From the NCBI GenBank assembly GCA_964420405.1, contig CAYQTL010000007.1, forward strand, positions 62,001 to 126,000: DNA of 64,000 nucleotides, written 5' to 3'. Under the pieces are notes generated by a model. The model had not been told where the DNA came from, did not search any database, and was given only the letters and a program-made list of their open reading frames with translations. The DNA comes from CAYQTL01 sp964420405 (GTDB lineage Bacteria > Acidobacteriota > Thermoanaerobaculia > Thermoanaerobaculales > Sulfomarinibacteraceae). Shown here piece by piece: positions 59,988-64,000 of this stretch (positions are counted from its first letter, which is position 1; each line of letters opens with the position of its first letter). The translations under genes were made by a program, and so were the position numbers.

Positions 59988-60419
59988 CTATCGGATGAAG
60001 TACCCGGAGACCCGCCAGACGCCGTCGTCCTCGAGCATCGGCGTCACCGTCTCGACCGCCTCGTCCTTGTGCTCGAACGAGCTGCGAAACGTGATCACGA
60101 CGTAGTCCCCGTCCGGGGCTCCGGGCAGTGAGGTGACGTGCTCCGCAGAGCTCACGGTCCGGCTCTCGAGGCTGCCGAACGGTCGTCGCACCGCCGCGAG
60201 CTGCCGCTGCCACTGGTCCTTCGGCACCGCCGTCCGGAAGAGCCCGGCCGCCTGCTCCCAGCTCTCGCCGTACCGGCCCTCGTCCACCAGTGCCAGCCAC
60301 GACGTCGCCGCCGCGACCGCCGACTGCTCCTTCTCGTCCGCCTCGGCGTCCACCGCCGCCATGGCCATCGCCATCGCCATCGCCACCGCCAGCGCCACAC
60401 CCAGCCATCGCGTGGTCAT
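59988..60419 (-). CDS. Secreted DUF4019 protein
   Basis: The 143-residue protein has an AGGAGGAG ribosome site and a signal peptide in which four Ala-Met pairs come from a GCCATC-type tandem repeat. The mature part (WLALVDEGRYGESWEQAAGLFRTAVPKDQWQRQLAAVRRPFGSLESR ... LPGAPDGDYVVITFRSSFEHKDEAVETVTPMLEDDGVWRVSGYFIR) is typical DUF4019, an NTF2-like periplasmic family of unknown function. The preceding gap to 60560 shows no gene. Confidence 0.9.
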   Translation of the reverse strand: MTTRWLGVALAVAMAMAMAMAAVDAEADEKEQSAVAAATSWLALVDEGRYGESWEQAAGLFRTAVPKDQWQRQLAAVRRPFGSLESRTVSSAEHVTSLPGAPDGDYVVITFRSSFEHKDEAVETVTPMLEDDGVWRVSGYFIR

Positions 60420-60560
60420 TTCGTGCTCCTCCTGGGGCGACAACGCAGCACCGACCACATCAGTTCGTGCGCTCCGGGGGAACCGACGACGGAGTCGGCA
60501 TCGTGCCCGTCCGGAGCACCTTCGCCCGTGCCGTGAACGGGTTCCCCGCCACGGCCACGG

Positions 60561-60845
60561 TCAGTCGACGGCCTCCTGGGCCTCGAGCTGCATGGCGCGA
60601 TCGATGGGGATGTGCACGGTGCCGGCCTGCTGGTCGACCCAGCCGTAGCTGTTGAGCTGCTCGAGCTGCTCGGCGTCCAGCTGGCGCAGCTCCTCGTACG
60701 GCTGCGAGTGCACCTTGTCGGCGATCTCGGCGTCCTGCATCCGGTAGAAGAGCGCCTGCAGGCCGACGATGATCACGAACAGCAGGATCGCGCCGACCAG
60801 GCCGACGACGGCGCTGGCGGGGACGTTGGGATCGTCGTATCGCAT
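60561..60845 (-). CDS. Small single-pass membrane protein at the end of the act operon
   Basis: The 94-residue protein has one helix (VVGLVGAILLFVIIVGLQALFYRM) and a soluble tail (YEELRQLDAEQLEQLNSYGWVDQQAGTVHIPIDRAMQLEAQEAVD). The ATG at 60845 has GGAG 8-10 nt upstream; a GTG at 60863, overlapping the actF stop by GTGA, is an equally possible start. The GWVDQ..GTVHIPIDRAM segment is like small proteins encoded after alternative complex III genes. It may be an accessory subunit; no cofactor motif is seen. Confidence 0.8.
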   Translation of the reverse strand: MRYDDPNVPASAVVGLVGAILLFVIIVGLQALFYRMQDAEIADKVHSQPYEELRQLDAEQLEQLNSYGWVDQQAGTVHIPIDRAMQLEAQEAVD

Positions 60846-60859
60846 CGCCACGATCTCCG

Positions 60860-62071
60860 TCACGCGTTCTCGAACGCCACCGACTCGGCGAGACGCGGGT
60901 CGCGCTCGGGCACCACCGGCACCCGCCGCAGCCAGAGGGCGAGACAGCCCAGGAACAGCCCGCCGATGCCGAGGAAGCACAGCACGTCGGTGAACCCGAA
61001 GCGGGCGACCGCCGGGCTGAACTCGGGCACGGCCAGCCAGTAGATGTCCATCCAGTGCATCGCCAGCATCCACGTCGCGGCGGCCGCGAGCAGCACCGGC
61101 CGGCGCTTGACGAACCTCGACACCAGCAGCAGGAACGGCAGCACGAAGTGGCCGAACAGCAGCCCGAGGCTGATCCAGGTCCAGTCACCGGTCTGCCGCT
61201 TGAGGAACCAGCCGGTCTCCTCCGGCAGATTGGCGTACCAGATCAGCATGTACTGGCTGAACGCGATGTACGCCCAGAACACCGTGAAGGCGAACAGCAG
61301 CTTGCCGAGGTCGTGGTAGTGCTCGGTCGTGACCGTCCGGCGCAGGTGGCCGGTGGCCTGCAGCACCAGCATGGCGATCGCCAGGAACGCGACCACGCCG
61401 ACCACCGAGCCGCCGAAGTAGTAGACCCCGAAGATGGTGCTGAACCAGTGGGAGTCCAGCGACATCAGCAGGTCGAAGGCGGCGAAGTTCAGGCTCAGCG
61501 CGAACAGCACCAGCCCCGGCGCGCTCAGCATCTCCATGCGCCGGGTGAGGGCCGGGTCGCCGGTGGCGTCCTGCCGCACCGACGTGCGGTAGAAGTAGAG
61601 CGCCAGGGCGCACCAGATCGCGAAGTAGGCCACCATCCGCGCCGTGAAGAAGCCCGGGTTGAGGTAGCCGACCTTCGACGCCACCAGCGGGTCGTTCGCG
61701 ATCACGTCGGCGTGGGTCCAGTGATACAGGTGGTGCATCCCGGCCACCACCGGCACCGCGAGCACGGCCATCAGCACCACGTTGGCGCCGATGCCCTCCG
61801 CCACCCGCCGCACGACCACGCTCCATCCGGCGCGGGTGACGTGCTGCAGCATCACGAAGAAGAGCCCGCCGACCGCGATGCTGAGCCAGAACGCGTAGCT
61901 CACGAGGTAGGTCTGGAGAAACCGTTCGAGGGGACGGTCGCCGAGCCCGGCGAGAGCCGCCGCACCGCCCAGACCGACCACCGCGGCCGCGACGCCGCCG
62001 GTGAGCAGCTTCGGCGCCAGCGAGTCGATCCTCCGGGCGTCCGTCGTGGTGTCGTGGGAGTTGTTGGACAT
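60860..62071 (-). CDS. actF: Alternative complex III quinol-binding membrane subunit ActF
   Basis: The 403-residue protein has about ten membrane helices. Typical segments are YLVSYAFWLSIAVGGLFFVMLQHVTRAGWSVVVRR, the MHHLYHWTH loop, MEMLSAPGLVLFALSLNFAAFDLLMSLDSHWFSTIFGVYYFGGS and DLGKLLFAFTVFWAYIAFSQYMLIWYANLPEET. Together these identify the ActF-type (NrfD-related) subunit of quinol:cytochrome c/electron acceptor oxidoreductase. It acts in the respiratory chain in place of cytochrome bc1. It is 14 bp downstream of actE. Confidence 0.94.
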   Translation of the reverse strand: MSNNSHDTTTDARRIDSLAPKLLTGGVAAAVVGLGGAAALAGLGDRPLERFLQTYLVSYAFWLSIAVGGLFFVMLQHVTRAGWSVVVRRVAEGIGANVVLMAVLAVPVVAGMHHLYHWTHADVIANDPLVASKVGYLNPGFFTARMVAYFAIWCALALYFYRTSVRQDATGDPALTRRMEMLSAPGLVLFALSLNFAAFDLLMSLDSHWFSTIFGVYYFGGSVVGVVAFLAIAMLVLQATGHLRRTVTTEHYHDLGKLLFAFTVFWAYIAFSQYMLIWYANLPEETGWFLKRQTGDWTWISLGLLFGHFVLPFLLLVSRFVKRRPVLLAAAATWMLAMHWMDIYWLAVPEFSPAVARFGFTDVLCFLGIGGLFLGCLALWLRRVPVVPERDPRLAESVAFENA

Positions 62072-62085
62072 GGTTCCGGCCCCCG

Positions 62086-62748
62086 TTACCTGAGCGACGC
62101 CCGCAGGTCGGACGGGACGTCGTCCACGGCGGCGTTCTGGCTGCGCTGCAGCGCCCGCATGTACGCCACGATCGCCCAGCGGTCCTCGACGGGAATCTGG
62201 GCGCCGTAGGCCGGCATGTTGCGGATGCCGTTGGCGATGGTGTTGTACAGGTGGCCGTCGGGCCGGGTGCGCACCAGCTCGGTGTGCAGCGACGACGGCG
62301 GTGTCCAGGTGCCCTCCTGGAGGGACTCGGCCCGCTTGGAGACCATCCCGTCTCCGTAGCCCGTCAGCCCGTGGCAGGGCGAGCAGAAGATGTCGTACTC
62401 GCGCCGGCCGCGCTCGAGAAGCTCCATCGTCACGGGGACCGGGCCCGTCTCGATCCAGGAGCTCCAGTCGTCGGGGTCCGAGATCCCGCGGTGCAGCGCC
62501 ACGTCCGCGGCCAGCTGGCCCCGGGCGACGGTGCCGTCCACCGGCGGCCGCATGGCGCGGCGGTCGGCGAACAGCCGGTTGCGCTGCTGGGCCTTGTACG
62601 TGGGTTGGTGGTCCATGTCGTGGACGATGTGGATCCTGGGCTTCGGAGACGTGACGACCCGCGCCCGAGCGATCAGTACGAGCGGCACCCAGGAGACCAC
62701 CACCAGGGTGATGACGGTCCAGATCAGCCATCGCGGAACGCCGTTCAC
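62086..62748 (-). CDS. actE: Alternative complex III monohaem cytochrome c subunit ActE
   Basis: The 220-residue protein has an N-terminal membrane anchor (WLIWTVITLVVVSWVPLVLIA) and one haem c site, CSPCH, in YDIFCSPCHGLTGYGDGMV. The distal Met ligand is probably in NMPAYGAQI. The GTG start overlaps the actD stop by GTGA. In ACIII this subunit passes electrons towards the acceptor. Confidence 0.95.
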   Translation of the reverse strand: MNGVPRWLIWTVITLVVVSWVPLVLIARARVVTSPKPRIHIVHDMDHQPTYKAQQRNRLFADRRAMRPPVDGTVARGQLAADVALHRGISDPDDWSSWIETGPVPVTMELLERGRREYDIFCSPCHGLTGYGDGMVSKRAESLQEGTWTPPSSLHTELVRTRPDGHLYNTIANGIRNMPAYGAQIPVEDRWAIVAYMRALQRSQNAAVDDVPSDLRASLR

Positions 62749-63286
62749 TGCGTGACCTCCTCGACGTGGACGCCGCCGAGCGACTCGGCGAACCGCCGCG
62801 TCTGCTCGCGGTCGAAGCAGGGGTCGGCGGCCTCGATGGAGATGAAGAAGCGGTCGTCGGTGGCGCGGCGGAACCGGCGGCTGCCGTGCAGCGGGTGGAA
62901 CAGCTGCGGCAGGCCGTTGAACGCGAGCATCCCGAGCAGGGTCGAGATCGCCGCGAACAGGATGGTGGTCTCGAACGCCACCGGGATGTTGGCCGGCAGG
63001 CTGAAGAACGGCTTGCCGCTGATCACCCACGGGTAGTCGAACGCGTTGGTGAACCACTGCAGGCCGATGCCCGCGAGGGTGCCCGTCAGCCCCGCCCCGA
63101 ACACCAGATACGGCAGCGTGGTGGAGCGGATCCCCATCGCCGCGTCGAGCCCGTGGACGACGAACGGCGTGTGGGCGTCCCATCGGGTGAAGCCGGCGTC
63201 GCGGACCTGGCGCGCCCCCGCGAGCAGGCCGTTGACGTCCTCGAACTCCACCAGCAAACCGTAGAGGGTGTCACCGCCGGCGCCCA

Positions 63287-63287
<1 letters not shown>
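62745..63287 (-). CDS. actD: Alternative complex III subunit ActD (DUF3341)
   Basis: The 180-residue protein has the DUF3341 pattern: LYGLLVEFEDVNGLLAGARQVRDAGFTRWDAHTPFVVHGLDAAMGI, then two helices (LVFGAGLTGTLAGIGLQWFTN and ILFAAISTLLGMLAF), and a C-terminal part with FISIEAADPCFDREQTRRF. The ATG at 63287 overlaps the actC stop by one base; a GTG at 63290 is an alternative. Confidence 0.95.

Positions 63288-64000
<713 letters not shown>

Overview
The window is 64 kb of very GC-rich bacterial DNA with long, mostly unidirectional gene runs. Several features point to Acidobacteriota, probably a Thermoanaerobaculia-like lineage. These are an Oar-type TonB-dependent receptor with an N-terminal carboxypeptidase-regulatory domain, an alternative complex III (act) operon, and secreted proteins ending in a DGFE(S/N)GDT..WS tail or in a C-terminal beta domain closing with DDPTTVV. 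The lineage is inferred from gene content; no rRNA gene is present. The only RNA gene seen is tRNA-Leu(CAA) at 34564-34649.

Layout. 1-7 kb: a possible truncated winged-helix protein, a secreted amidase, an unusual SDR/radical-SAM fusion, and polyphosphate kinase. 7-14 kb: two secreted proteins and a MacB-like export operon (adaptor, ATPase, two FtsX permeases). 14-25 kb: a glutamine amidotransferase, then a probable cyanophycin-type peptide utilisation locus. That locus holds two S51 cyanophycinase-family enzymes, an M20 peptidase and a TonB receptor on the minus strand, with an RpiR regulator and a YfcC transporter divergent from them. 25-34 kb: XdhC, secreted proteins, a lone receiver domain, a sirtuin, a hydantoinase-like protein and an SsnA-like protein. 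34-45 kb: the tRNA, an ArsR regulator with a clear promoter and operator, FmdB, a PKD/PA secreted protein, a secreted M28 peptidase, a pair of citrate-synthase paralogues and small proteins including FxsA. 45-60 kb: one long minus-strand transporter operon mixing ABC and RND parts. It includes a 1591-residue RND permease fused to an ABC ATPase and an ABC-2 permease fused to a degenerate M1-peptidase-like domain. 60-64 kb: a DUF4019 protein and the distal part of the alternative complex III operon, which runs off the right edge.

Two signals stand out. One is the hybrid RND/ABC operon, whose architecture I do not know from any characterised system. The other is a dispersed family of at least a dozen intergenic elements. 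Each normally carries a C-rich array of degenerate hexamers (GATCCC/GTTCCC) and then, 15-170 bp on, an inverted G-rich array (GGGATC/GGGAAC), so it can fold into a long hairpin. The arrays sit in intergenic gaps and not inside the genes called here.

Translation and transcription habits are also visible. Many operon genes overlap by GTGA or ATGA. At least three genes (ppk, the amidotransferase and xdhC) have a good -10 box placed so that transcription would start at or within 2 nt of the start codon, which suggests leaderless mRNAs.
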